A stretch of 64,000 nt of DNA from Paenibacillus sp. FSL H7-0357 (GTDB lineage Bacteria; Bacillota; Bacilli; Paenibacillales; Paenibacillaceae), in the NCBI RefSeq assembly GCF_000758525.1, contig NZ_CP009241.1:6696001-6760000 (forward strand), in the 5' to 3' direction. How positions within the stretch are numbered: position 1 is the first letter of the stretch; each line of letters starts with the position of its first letter. The notes under the pieces were generated by a model. That model was not told where the DNA came from. It saw nothing but the letters and a program-made list of their open reading frames with translations, and made no database searches. This document shows positions 51,874 to 61,058 of this stretch, piece by piece. The position numbers were made by a program, and so were the translations under genes.

Positions 51874-52281
51874 TCAATTTTCAAAATCCGTGTTATTTAC
51901 TTTATTGTACTCTTCCAATAGCTCCTTGTACTTCCCTTCCTGCTGGCTTAACATCCACTCGAACAATGTTCGGACCGCTTCAAAAATATAAGGCTTAATC
52001 TTATATGGAATAGCTTGCAGAGTCATCTCATCCTGAACTAAATGCTCATAGAAGCCGACACAAATTGCATTATTCAGATACGGACTTCTCCGGTATTGGT
52101 TAAAACACCACTCCGCATAATTATAAATCTTATCTTGTTCTTTCCAATCCTTATTCCTATGTGCTTCAACAAGTCTATCTCTTAACCACACTAATAAAGA
52201 ATAAATCGAGTCCTCTTTTTCATTAAACTGAAACCTAAGATCATAAAATAACTCAAGCCCTATTCTTCTCCAGGCACTCAT
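51874..52281 (-). CDS. Unknown protein upstream of the macrodomain gene
   Basis: A 135-residue, mostly helical, Trp- and Tyr-rich soluble protein (RRIGLELFYDLRFQF, YAEWCFNQYRRSPYLNNAIC, FYEHLVQDE, RTLFEWMLSQQEGKYKELLEEY). It lacks a signal peptide and any ART-type His-Tyr-Glu pattern that I can see. AGAGGTG lies before the ATG. Its stop is 36 bases ahead of the TARG1-like start, so the two form a likely operon. I do not recognise the family, and resemblance to DUF7674-like proteins is only a suspicion. Confidence 0.65.
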   Translation of the reverse strand: MSAWRRIGLELFYDLRFQFNEKEDSIYSLLVWLRDRLVEAHRNKDWKEQDKIYNYAEWCFNQYRRSPYLNNAICVGFYEHLVQDEMTLQAIPYKIKPYIFEAVRTLFEWMLSQQEGKYKELLEEYNKVNNTDFEN

Positions 52282-52321
52282 GTATCACCTCTATTTGTAT
52301 TCAGGTTCTGCTACCTTATCT

Positions 52322-53239
52322 TTAGGATTGTTCCCCGGGAATTTCCGAGATAAAATCCTTAGCTCCAGCCGGAAAAGATTTGGAAGCACTAATAATCACA
52401 TTACCCGCTTCGTCAAACGTACCGTACTTCACTTCCTCCATTTTCCACAGATCCATGAAATAATTGACCTTCCCGCTGTAATCAGGACGGGTTCCCCACT
52501 CTTCTCCATTGGGTTTCATCATATTAATCTTAAACGGGTTTCCGTTTCCGATCTGAAGTACCTCTTTCCCTTGCCATCCCCCCCAGGCCGCTCCATTGAT
52601 GACTTTATAGTAGGTGGAGATACCTCTGTATTCATAGATAAAGCTATTGCTTTTCCCATATTGAAAATAATAGGTTCCGCCCGCTCCGCCTTCTTGATCC
52701 GGGATTAGGTCATCCTGCAGCGTAATACGCGGCAAATCAAGCGCTGCATTTCTGGACTTGACCAGATCGGCACTGACCGAATCCTTCAACAACTCTTGAC
52801 TCGTCTTATAAATAACTACAGTTTTTGTTGGCGCATCCCATACCACCTTTGCCTTAATCCCTTCCCCAATCCACCGAAAAGGAACATACACCGCTCCATC
52901 TCTGATTACAGGAGGCGTCTTAAGCGTTACCCGTTCCCCGCCTACAATGGCTTCCTTGCTGCCCACTGTTAATTTCAGACTATCCTTTGTTACAGAGTCA
53001 GTTACCGTGATAGTTTTGGTTTTGCTGTTCCAATCTACATTTACATTTGGAATAAAGGATACCGTACGAATCGGCACTAAGGTTACATTGTTCACTACGA
53101 TGGGTTTCTGATCGCCCGTCTGCACCCCGTTTATGTTTAAGTGAAGTTCATTTTGAAGCGCAGCTGCCTGGGCAGAGTGCATCGTAAACATAGTACACCC
53201 TATAAGAGTACAAATGAGGAGCATCATTTTTTTCTTCAT
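52322..53239 (-). CDS. Exported protein with copper amine oxidase-like N-terminal (stalk) domain
   Basis: A 305-residue protein with a signal peptide (MKKKMMLLICTLIG start, cleavage near ...SAQAAA) and a domain at about 30-150 of the Cu_amine_oxidN1 type: IVVNNVTLVPIRTVSFIPNVNVDWNS, ITVTDSV, then VYVPFRWIGEGIKAKVVWDAPTKTVVIY. These domains anchor many exported Paenibacillus proteins to the envelope and are not enzymes. The C-terminal 150 residues are unassigned (GGTYYFQYGKSNSFIYEYRG). GGAGG precedes the ATG. Confidence 0.85.
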   Translation of the reverse strand: MKKKMMLLICTLIGCTMFTMHSAQAAALQNELHLNINGVQTGDQKPIVVNNVTLVPIRTVSFIPNVNVDWNSKTKTITVTDSVTKDSLKLTVGSKEAIVGGERVTLKTPPVIRDGAVYVPFRWIGEGIKAKVVWDAPTKTVVIYKTSQELLKDSVSADLVKSRNAALDLPRITLQDDLIPDQEGGAGGTYYFQYGKSNSFIYEYRGISTYYKVINGAAWGGWQGKEVLQIGNGNPFKINMMKPNGEEWGTRPDYSGKVNYFMDLWKMEEVKYGTFDEAGNVIISASKSFPAGAKDFISEIPGEQS

Positions 53240-53601
53240 TTTATCTGCCTCCGCAATTAGTTTTCATTATTTATAGACGCCGCTAAAAGGAAATTGTTTC
53301 TATAAATTCAAATAGTCCCGTTGCATGTGATTAGTTCGACTATATAAATTGAATTTAAGGATTTTCCATTTTGGCGAGGACGTAACTACGGTGAATATTT
53401 GGACTTCCGGCCGCTGTTGTCGTAAGAATTTCTTGATTTAATCCGCTATTTGCGGTGGAAATCCGGTGACAAAGGCGGTCGCTATCGCTCCTACAGTTCC
53501 AAAATCCCCCTCCGTTACTTTTGCCTTTTTGGATAGTTATTAAGTTCATTCTATATAATTTGAGAAACGGCAGCAGCAATATCGCCTGCTGCCCTTCGCG
53601 C
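53240..53601. other. Intergenic region, no gene seen
   Basis: A 362-base stretch without a credible coding frame. It contains the possible hairpin GGCAGCAGGCGATATTGCTGCTGCC (minus, 53567-53591) that could end the frameshifted GNAT gene, and a 150-base stretch with several partial palindromes. It may be a degraded repeat, but no second copy was found in the window. Confidence 0.4.
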
Positions 53602-54122
53602 TTATGTATGATTAAGCACAGACCCAATACCTTTCCATTCATAAACTAATAGGTTCAATTCAGAACCTGCAATCTTCACCTTTTCCGTTTGAATCCATTC
53701 AGCACCAAAGGCTTCATAGAAGTAACGAGATTTGTTGCCCTCCAAAACCTCAACAAATACCCTGTTTATACTCAGCTTTTCAAATTGTAAAAATAGTATT
53801 CTTAAAAGCTGCCTTCCTATCCCCAATCCTTGATATTGTTCAAGGACATAAATCGAGGTTAAGTCCCCTGAGTTTTCTACTGTATTCGTTTCTCTTTTTC
53901 CGCCATCGGCAAATCCAATAACTTCTCCAAGGTTATTTTCTGCTACAAAGACATAATTATCATCTTTTGATAAATTCCTCATCCATAATCTGGTCCTCTG
54001 TTCATAAGAAGCTTCTCTAAAAATTCGTCAGGCATTATATTTCTATAAGTGGTTCTCCAACAATCCACATGTACTTTTGCTATCCCTTTAGCATCTGAAA
54101 TCTTGGATTCTCTAATAATCAT
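53602..54122 (-). pseudogene. GNAT-family acetyltransferase gene broken by a single-base frameshift
   Basis: The N-terminal part starts at the ATG at 54122 (GAGGGGG upstream) and reads MIIRESKISDAKGIAKVHV, then ends early after LEKLLMNRGPDYG. The remainder continues in another frame from about 54008 as ...WMRNLSKDDNYVFVAENNLGEVIGFADGG, with the acetyl-CoA loop YQGLGIGRQLL and the C-terminal strand YEAFGAEWIQTEK. Adding one base in the CTTCTTATG tract at about 54006-54013 would restore SYEQRTRLWMRNLSKDD, the normal family sequence. Either this is a recent pseudogene or a base was missed in sequencing. Both halves read like intact GNAT domains otherwise. Confidence 0.8.
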
Positions 54123-54711
54123 TGCTAACCCCCTCTGGATATTACCAATCCATCCAATTTTATTTAACGCATATTTTACCATGTTCAGTTAGGGCGTGTC
54201 TTCAAACCACTTCACTCGCCAAAACCTGCTGATGTATGCATTCTAAGGAATCACGGGTACAGTACCATTTTCCGATCACACGCGATGAAAGGCGTTTCGT
54301 CACTAGGTAGTTTTTTCGGTGGAGGCTTACGTCTCGGGGTTTCAGAGACTTCGCTCTTCTTCCGAAGACGTGTGTGTGTCTGGAAAGTGTATTCCTGGCA
54401 GTACAAACGGACCGATCTGCACTTATTTGGGGCTTTTAGCCTGTTACAGTAGGGAAACGGACTCCAGTGCAGTTATTTCTCCCCGATGGCCATTTTTAGA
54501 TAGAATGCAGCGCAGATAAGGTCCGCTGGGTCCGCAAAAGAGAATAAACAGAGGTTTTACTCTTCATAGCGTCTCCTGAGTCCGAGTAAACGAACCCGCT
54601 GCGGGCTTGAGGGACCCTACCTTCAATACTAAATCCCTGCTTCCCCAGAGCTCTTCCAGTTTAAAGACACTCTCTAGTGCCCCCACTTAGTCAGCTTCAT
54701 TTAAGAACTAC
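54123..54711. other. Intergenic accessory DNA, no gene seen
   Basis: Nearly 600 bases without a supported gene. It begins with GGGCGTGTCTTCAAACC near 54191, which looks like a mobile-element end but has no matching end or transposase. It includes an imperfect 50-base tandem repeat (54405-54504) and mixed-composition sequence. It is best described as degraded or regulatory-poor DNA between the GNAT remnant and the beta-propeller gene. Confidence 0.4.
54405..54504. repeat. Imperfect tandem repeat, period about 50 bases
   Basis: AAACGGACCGATCTGCACTTATTT starting at 54405 recurs as AAACGGACTCCAGTGCAGTTATTT starting at 54455, then both continue differently. Two diverged units are visible. Confidence 0.6.
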
Positions 54712-54736
54712 AAAAAACCAGCCCTCAATGGGCTGG
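54712..54736 (-). terminator. Intrinsic terminator of the beta-propeller gene
   Basis: CCAGCCC and GGGCTGG form a seven-base stem with a five-base loop, followed on the minus strand by TTTTTTG. Confidence 0.8.
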
Positions 54737-54793
54737 TTCGCTGCAAGGTTAGCTAATGGAACGACAGCCGCCCGCCAATTTGGCGGATATGGT

Positions 54794-55945
54794 TTACGTC
54801 GGCCCACAGTATAAAATAATTGTAGAACATTTCCCCGATTTGGACTGGGCGGGGGTATGCCCTTCATACCTCACTTCGCTGACCGGGCGCCAGTCTGAGG
54901 GATACGGAAAGGATACCCGGTACACGGAGTTTGTGTAGATGCTTTTCGGCACCCTGACACGAGGAGACCATTGCAGGGCGGTAATATGACCACCGCTGAG
55001 GACATTCACCAGCATCGGCGCTCTGATATCGACAATCCAGAGTTGAGCTGCTCTTCCTGCATCAGTGCATCCCGATAAATACGCGATACCGCTGCCTTCC
55101 GGTGACCAGCTGACGGGAGTCGCGAAACAATCCGAAGCCGCTATAGTCTTCTGCTGCTGACCGGTACGGCTGTCCATTTGGATGAGAGAATAATAATTCG
55201 GTGCCTTATAATCGGTTGCGCTATAAGCGATGGTTCGGGAGTCCGGGGACCATGCTGGAAAATAGTTTTTGGCGAGCGGTCCCCCTTCCAGCGTGTAGAT
55301 GGTGCCGGTGGCCAGATCCACCGTGGAAATGATTGAGATGCTGCTGCCGGGAAACGTATAAAGCGCGAAGGCTCCGTCCGGGGAAAGCCGAACATCATGC
55401 AGCGGCCCTTCCGTATTCTGCGTGATTTGTCTCCTGACTGTACCATCTGTCCGGATGCGGTAGAGCTGGGTGTTGCCGGTGGAATCCGGAGCAGCAAACA
55501 AAAGCTCCGTGCCCGAAGGGAACCATTGGACATCACTGGCATCCGGCTCCGGGATGCTATTGCTGTTATGGGAGAATGTATCGTAGATGACGATTCGCCC
55601 GTTTTTGACATACGCCAGAAATTTGCTGTCGGGGGACCAATCCAGCAGCGTGTAGGGTTCGATTTGGTCGATCCGGGCAGCCCTAAACGTGACGGTATCT
55701 ATTAGGTAGACCACGTTGCCAACGCCAATGAAAGCGACTCTCCTGCTGTCAGGAGACCAATAAGGAACGGAAAACTCTGCACCCAGTCCCTTGGTAAGTT
55801 GAAAATTAAAACCGTCCTGCGGTCGGTACAGCCAAATGTCGAACGTTCCGGCGCGGTCCGACGTGTAGGCGATCCGTCCTTGAACATAATCATGAGGAAC
55901 AGCTTGCACGGCCAACATCCTCTCCTGAATCATCTTATCTTTCAA
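54794..55945 (-). CDS. TolB/WD40-like beta-propeller protein
   Basis: About 383 residues made of repeated blade motifs of the PD40 type: IAYTSDRAGTFDIWLY, YWSPDSRRVAFIG, LDWSPDSKFLAYV, LSPDGAFALYTF, AWSPDSRTIAYSA and SWSPEGSGIAYLSG. No signal peptide is visible, so it is either cytosolic or exported by another route. The C-terminus ends with a short non-repeat tail containing Cys. The start is uncertain: ATG 55945 has only a weak site, and ATG 55918 has GGAGAGG very close. It may act as a scaffold or sensor; no partner is obvious. Confidence 0.75.
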   Translation of the reverse strand: MKDKMIQERMLAVQAVPHDYVQGRIAYTSDRAGTFDIWLYRPQDGFNFQLTKGLGAEFSVPYWSPDSRRVAFIGVGNVVYLIDTVTFRAARIDQIEPYTLLDWSPDSKFLAYVKNGRIVIYDTFSHNSNSIPEPDASDVQWFPSGTELLFAAPDSTGNTQLYRIRTDGTVRRQITQNTEGPLHDVRLSPDGAFALYTFPGSSISIISTVDLATGTIYTLEGGPLAKNYFPAWSPDSRTIAYSATDYKAPNYYSLIQMDSRTGQQQKTIAASDCFATPVSWSPEGSGIAYLSGCTDAGRAAQLWIVDIRAPMLVNVLSGGHITALQWSPRVRVPKSIYTNSVYRVSFPYPSDWRPVSEVRYEGHTPAQSKSGKCSTIILYCGPT

Positions 55946-56035
55946 ATGTATTCAGTGGAGGGCGATTAGGCTACAGTCCCGGACCGGCGGTTTATTTATA
56001 GATCAGACCCCGCCTTCATTGAACTCCTCTCTTCC

Positions 56036-56082
56036 AGAAAAAAACACAACGGCCTTGGTCCATGAACTTCAGGACCAAGGCC
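56036..56082 (-). terminator. Intrinsic terminator of the beta-galactosidase operon
   Basis: GGCCTTGGTCC and GGACCAAGGCC form a perfect 11-base stem (56051-56061 with 56072-56082), followed on the minus strand by GTTGTGTTTTTTT. Confidence 0.85.
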
Positions 56083-56110
56083 GGTTTACGGCTTTAATAA
56101 GCCTAACGTA

Positions 56111-59100
56111 CTATTTCTCTTCCGTTCCCACGCTTGAAATGAAAAACTCATATTCAAGACTTTGCTCTGCAGGGATGGTGTATTCCTTATATACTGGCGC
56201 GCCCCAGCTATCGTCTCCGCCTACGCCCATTTGTCTTCCTGCTACTGTCACTACGGTGTAATGAACCGCCGGAAGCTCGAACGCATGGCTGGCATGCTCC
56301 AGCTCGAATGCGGTATACGGCGACAAATTACATTCCACAGGCGCGGTTGCCGGGGCCGAGATTTGCAGGCCCACTCCCGATTTATCGGTAATCTTCACGC
56401 GGCGTACTCCGGTACGGTTACCGGATTCCTGCGGAACAAGGTAGCGGGACGGCAGCTCCTGTACGCTCCGGCTGAACACGCCGAGTCTGGCACCGTACGC
56501 ACGGTCGATATAATTCTCTTCCGGTCCCATCGCATACCATTCCGTCTGGTCGTAGTCCGCCGGCATTTTGAAGGACAATGCCAGGATCGGCAGATCCGGA
56601 AGCCCGGCAGCGCCGTTGTAGCGGGTACGCACCCGCACCTTTCCGTCGCCGTAGACCGTATAGGCGGTTTGAACCGACAGCCCGGGATGGATACTGAACC
56701 GGTAATCAAAGCTCACCGTGACTGCACCATCCTCCTGTGCAAGGCTCACCTCTACACATTTACGCGACAGGCTTGCAGCATACCAGCATCCGGCATTGTA
56801 GCCGAGATTGGTTCCTTTGTCGTTGTCGGTCGCCGCCCGCCAGAACAGCGGGGCCGGAGGAGCCGCAATCATTTCGCGGCCGTGGATGTTCAAGGACACC
56901 AGAGAACCAGCCTGTTTAGAGAACAGCACGGTGAAGCCCTCGCCGAGGACGCCGATTTGCACATCCCCTTCCACAACCTTCAGTTGGCCGGCTGGCTGCT
57001 CCGCTTCAGCTTCCTCTTGCACTACGAAGATGGACTCTCCAAAGGCAATTTCATATCCGGCCTTGGCCCAGAGCTCCGCATCCTTCAGCAGCAATGAGGC
57101 CTGAATGCTGTATTCGCCCGGTTTTCCGTCTGCTTGCGGCAGCTCGACCGGCACCAGCACCTCGCTTTGCGGCGCGGCATTGACGTCAGTTGTCCAAGCG
57201 CCGAGCAGCTCGCCTTCACGATACAGCCGGTATTCCAATGCCAGATGTCCGGTTCCTGCGAACAAGCTCTCATTAATGAGCCGAATGCCTGTTTTTCCAG
57301 GCTCCAGCTTGTAGTTCTGGTACAGGAATTTAACCTCCTGCATCTTCGGCGTCCACTGCCGGTCGGCGTAGACAATGCCATTGCCGCAGAAGCTGTAGTC
57401 CGTCGGACGGTCCTGGAAATCGCCGCCGTAAGCAAAATACTCGCGGCCATAGCGATCCTTAGTAATAATCGACTGATCGATATAATCCCAAATGAAGCCA
57501 CCCTGGTACATCGGGTACTTATTCTCCAGCTCCGTGTACTTATGCATGCCGCCCACCGAATTGCCCATCGCATGCATGTATTCGCAGCTGAGATAAGGCT
57601 TGTCCGGGTTGCTGTTCAAATACTCTTCGATATCCGCCGGTTTGGCATACATCCGGCTCTCCATATCGCTTGTGGCATTGTAATTACGGTCATAGAACAC
57701 ACCTTCATAATGGACAAGACGGCTATTATCACGGCTGCGGAACCAATTCGCAACATCCAGAATGACCTGACCCGCATACGACTCGTTGCCGCAGGACCAG
57801 ATTAGAATGGATGGATGATTCTTATCCCGTTCCAGCATAGACTCTGCCCGGTCCAGCACGATATCGCGCCAATTCGGATCGTTGCCGGGAATGTTCCAAG
57901 AAGGCTCAACAGCCCCCATCTTTTGCCACGAACCATGGGTTTCCAGATTCATTTCGTCGATGACGTAAATGCCGTATTCATCGCACAGCTCATACCATAG
58001 TGTTTGGTTGGGATAATGCGACGTACGTACGGCGTTAATGTTGCTGCGCTTCAGCGTACGGATGTCCCACATCATGTCCTCACGGGTAATCGTCCGGCCG
58101 GTGCGGCAGTTGAATTCATGCCGGTTGACGCCTTTGAATACAATCCGCTTGCCGTTGATGCACATCAGCTTGTTCTTCAGTTCGAACCGGCGGAACCCCG
58201 TCTTCTGGACAATCGCTTCAATGAGCTTCCCCTGTGCATCGAGCAGCGAGATGCAGAGTGAATACAGATACGGATTCTCTGCACTCCATGTCAGAACATC
58301 CGCAATGTCTCCAGACAAGGTCAGTTCACGTCCGCTGAACCCGCCCTCCGCACTCAGACGGACCTGTCCTGCTTTATCCTTGAGCTCAATTCTTGCGCTA
58401 ACGTTCTCCTGCGGAGTATCCAGCAGCTGCATTTGAACATTCAGGCTTCCTTGCGTATAAGTATCGTCAAGCTCCGCCCGCACCGCGAGATCCCGGATAT
58501 GTTGCTTCGGAACAGTATACAAATAGACTTCGCGGAAAATACCCGAGAACCGCCAGAAATCCTGATCCTCCAGCCAGCCTCCGGTACTGCGCTGGTATAC
58601 CTCGACGGCCAGCTTGTTTTTGCCTGTACGCACATACGGGGTCAGATCAAATTCCGACGGTGTAAAGCTATCCTCGGCATAACCGACAAATTCCCCGTTA
58701 AGCCAGACATAAAAAGCCGACTCCACCCCTTGGAAGGAGATATAGAGCGGTCCGTCCTCCAGGTTCGCCGGGAGACGGAATTCCTTCACATAACTGCCGA
58801 CCGGGTTATGCTCCTGCGGGATATGCGGCGGGCGGACATCACTTAGTCCATCCCACGGATACATCGTATTGACATATTGTGGCCGGCCGAAGCCCTGCAG
58901 CTGGATATGTCCGGGAACCTGGATGCTGTCCCATGCGGAGCAATTATAGGATTCCGCAAAAAACGGCTCTACACGGCTGGCCGGATTCGGCGCATAGCTG
59001 AATTTCCAGCTGCCGTTCAGGCTATAGCGCATATCCATCGGCGCACCCGCCTCTGCCTTAGCCATGCCTGCATAATAACGGTGGTCCGAATGGGCCTCGA

Positions 59101-59167
59101 GCCGGTTCACCTTGAACACACCCGGGTCCTCCAGCCAGCTCAAACTTGGGGTAACTGCCAATTTCAT
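56111..59167 (-). CDS. lacZ: Beta-galactosidase, glycoside hydrolase family 2 (LacZ-like)
   Basis: A 1018-residue cytosolic enzyme, close to the length of E. coli LacZ. The N-terminal sugar-binding domain (YSLNGSWKFSYAPN, GHIQLQGFGRPQYVNTMYPWDG), immunoglobulin-like domain, TIM barrel and the C-terminal domain 5 (APLFWRAATDNDKGTNLG) are in the usual order. The acid/base is Glu462 in WSCGNESYAG and the nucleophile Glu529 in YLSCEYMHAMGNS. It hydrolyses lactose or other beta-galactosides. AAAGGAGG lies very close to the ATG (two to four bases); TTG at codon 3 is an alternative. The three transporter genes directly upstream supply the substrate. Confidence 0.95.
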   Translation of the reverse strand: MKLAVTPSLSWLEDPGVFKVNRLEAHSDHRYYAGMAKAEAGAPMDMRYSLNGSWKFSYAPNPASRVEPFFAESYNCSAWDSIQVPGHIQLQGFGRPQYVNTMYPWDGLSDVRPPHIPQEHNPVGSYVKEFRLPANLEDGPLYISFQGVESAFYVWLNGEFVGYAEDSFTPSEFDLTPYVRTGKNKLAVEVYQRSTGGWLEDQDFWRFSGIFREVYLYTVPKQHIRDLAVRAELDDTYTQGSLNVQMQLLDTPQENVSARIELKDKAGQVRLSAEGGFSGRELTLSGDIADVLTWSAENPYLYSLCISLLDAQGKLIEAIVQKTGFRRFELKNKLMCINGKRIVFKGVNRHEFNCRTGRTITREDMMWDIRTLKRSNINAVRTSHYPNQTLWYELCDEYGIYVIDEMNLETHGSWQKMGAVEPSWNIPGNDPNWRDIVLDRAESMLERDKNHPSILIWSCGNESYAGQVILDVANWFRSRDNSRLVHYEGVFYDRNYNATSDMESRMYAKPADIEEYLNSNPDKPYLSCEYMHAMGNSVGGMHKYTELENKYPMYQGGFIWDYIDQSIITKDRYGREYFAYGGDFQDRPTDYSFCGNGIVYADRQWTPKMQEVKFLYQNYKLEPGKTGIRLINESLFAGTGHLALEYRLYREGELLGAWTTDVNAAPQSEVLVPVELPQADGKPGEYSIQASLLLKDAELWAKAGYEIAFGESIFVVQEEAEAEQPAGQLKVVEGDVQIGVLGEGFTVLFSKQAGSLVSLNIHGREMIAAPPAPLFWRAATDNDKGTNLGYNAGCWYAASLSRKCVEVSLAQEDGAVTVSFDYRFSIHPGLSVQTAYTVYGDGKVRVRTRYNGAAGLPDLPILALSFKMPADYDQTEWYAMGPEENYIDRAYGARLGVFSRSVQELPSRYLVPQESGNRTGVRRVKITDKSGVGLQISAPATAPVECNLSPYTAFELEHASHAFELPAVHYTVVTVAGRQMGVGGDDSWGAPVYKEYTIPAEQSLEYEFFISSVGTEEK

Positions 59168-59236
59168 TTCCTCCTTTAGAACGTGAACATAAGAATGTTA
59201 GCTGCTTCATTCTTATGTTCAGCTTATTAGTCATTG

Positions 59237-60061
59237 TTATTTCACGGAACCCACCATGCCGGCAACGAACTGCTTCTGCATCAGGAAGAAGACAAGTGCT
59301 GTCGGAAGCGTTGAGATGACAACCGCGGCCATAATCACGCCGAAATCCGGCGAATAGCTGGAGCCGAGATTGGAGATCAGCAGCGGAATTGTCCGTTTCT
59401 CCGGGGTCTGCAGCACAATCAGCGGCCAGAGGTAATTATTCCAGCTGGACATGAACGTAATAATGGCGGCAGCCGAGTAAGTTGTCTTCATGGTCGGAAC
59501 ATAAATTCGGAAGAACAATCCCAGCTCCGACAATCCGTCCATCCGGCCGGCTTCCAGAAGTTCCCGCGGAAACATCTTGGAGCTCTGACGGAAAAAGAAG
59601 ATCAGAAACGCCGTTGTGAAGGTCGGAAGAACGACCGCGGCCATCGTGTTGACTCCAATGAGCGGAGCTGTAGCGGACAGCTTTGAGAACATTTGATAGA
59701 GCGGTACCATCAACGCGGCGAAAGGAATCATCATGGATAACAATAACAAATTGAAGACGATATCCTTTGCTTTGCTGCGATAAATTTCGAATCCGTATCC
59801 GGCCAGTGATGAGATCAGCAAGGCCAGAATCGTTGTCGTCACAGAGATTTTGAGCGTGTTCCACAGAGCAGGCACAAGATTGATTGAATCCGTCAGTTTC
59901 TTGATATTCTCGATCAAATGACTTCCGGGAAGCATTCTTCCCTGAGTTACATCTACCGAAAGGTTCGTCGCACTAATAATCATCCACAAAAACGGGAAGA
60001 TCGAAACGATCGCTACAATGGACAGAAACACATAAATAGGTGCGCGGCGTAAGGTTCTCAT
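59237..60061 (-). CDS. Carbohydrate ABC transporter permease, MalG/LacG-like
   Basis: A 274-residue inner-membrane permease with six helices. Its EAA loop is LLEAGRMDGLSELGLFFRIYVPTMK and its end is QKQFVAGMVGSVK. It overlaps the upstream permease stop by one base (TAATG), which couples their translation. It is followed after 69 bases by the beta-galactosidase gene. Together with the partner permease and the lipoprotein at 61059 it forms the importer for the likely lactose-type substrate. Confidence 0.93.
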   Translation of the reverse strand: MRTLRRAPIYVFLSIVAIVSIFPFLWMIISATNLSVDVTQGRMLPGSHLIENIKKLTDSINLVPALWNTLKISVTTTILALLISSLAGYGFEIYRSKAKDIVFNLLLLSMMIPFAALMVPLYQMFSKLSATAPLIGVNTMAAVVLPTFTTAFLIFFFRQSSKMFPRELLEAGRMDGLSELGLFFRIYVPTMKTTYSAAAIITFMSSWNNYLWPLIVLQTPEKRTIPLLISNLGSSYSPDFGVIMAAVVISTLPTALVFFLMQKQFVAGMVGSVK

Positions 60062-60939
60062 TACTTATCATCACCTGCCAATTTGATTTGAAGGAAGGCC
60101 AGTACAATAATCATGACAACGATGGAGTAAGACACAGTAGCTGCGTATCCAAAGTCAGGGGTGTACTTGAACGAAAGGTTATATATATATTGGGAAATGG
60201 AGAGTGTCGCGTTGCCGGGACCTCCCTTAGTAATATTCATGATTTCATCGAACAATTGCAGCGTCCCGATAGTCGAGGTGATCGACGTAAAGAGAATAAT
60301 CGGCTTAAGCAACGGAGCGGTGATCGAGAAAAATTGTCTGACCCCCGAGGCGCCGTCAATCCGCGCGGCTTCATAAATGGAGTTGTCGATGTTCTGCAGC
60401 GACGAGAGGAAGAAGATCATGTTGTATCCCGTCCACCGCCATGTAATTGCGATAATAATTGTGACCTTTGCCCAGAAGGGATCGGAGATCCACTGAATCG
60501 GTTCGGATAACAAATGCATGTTCATTAAAGCCAGATTCACCAGTCCGTCATTACCAAACAGATATTTGAATACGACGGAGTATGCCACAAGCGAGGTTAC
60601 GCAAGGCAGGAAAATAGCGGTACGGAAAAACCCTTTGAAGCGCAGCTTACTGTCATTAAGGAGCACCGAAATAATCATCGCAAAAGTGATCATGAGCGGT
60701 ACTTGCACAATCAGGAACAGAAAGGTATTCTTTACGGCGGTAAAGAAGGTTTTGTCGCTGAGCAGCCGCTTATAGTTGCTTAATCCGTCAAAATGAAGAT
60801 TGGCTCCTGCGCCCGTTTTGAAGGAGAGCAGCAAAGCCTGAATCATCGGATAAAAGTAGAACAAGCAAATCATGAGGACGGCCACAGCAATAAATAACCA
60901 GCCGGTAAGCTTAGCGCGGTTGCGCATGGTATGGTTCAC
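60061..60939 (-). CDS. Carbohydrate ABC transporter permease, MalF/LacF-like
   Basis: About 292 residues, six helices, EAA loop IYEAARIDGASGVRQFFSITAPLLKP, and the conserved LFDEIMNITKGGPGNATLSISQYIY. The longer frame to 61005 lacks a ribosome site; a GTG at 60939 has AAAGGA nine bases upstream and is the likely start. Its first residues then read VNHTMRNRAKLTG; ATG 60927 is the alternative. It belongs to the LacEFG-type operon. Confidence 0.9.
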   Translation of the reverse strand: MNHTMRNRAKLTGWLFIAVAVLMICLFYFYPMIQALLLSFKTGAGANLHFDGLSNYKRLLSDKTFFTAVKNTFLFLIVQVPLMITFAMIISVLLNDSKLRFKGFFRTAIFLPCVTSLVAYSVVFKYLFGNDGLVNLALMNMHLLSEPIQWISDPFWAKVTIIIAITWRWTGYNMIFFLSSLQNIDNSIYEAARIDGASGVRQFFSITAPLLKPIILFTSITSTIGTLQLFDEIMNITKGGPGNATLSISQYIYNLSFKYTPDFGYAATVSYSIVVMIIVLAFLQIKLAGDDK

Positions 60940-61058
60940 AGCTCTCAATCCTTTCTCTATACAGGCGTGAATCGGAAAACGGATAAGCCGCCGTCCCCCC
61001 GCCAAGGCTTAAATCGGCCGGTACGGGGGGACAGCGGAGTAATCAGGTGCTACAGGGG

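Noticed and set aside
54183..54320. Insertion sequence end at GGGCGTGTCTTCAAACC
   Set aside because: No matching inverted end, target duplication or transposase fragment was seen.
56162..57097. A 311-codon plus-strand open frame
   Set aside because: It is antisense to the beta-galactosidase gene and has no ribosome site or family motif.
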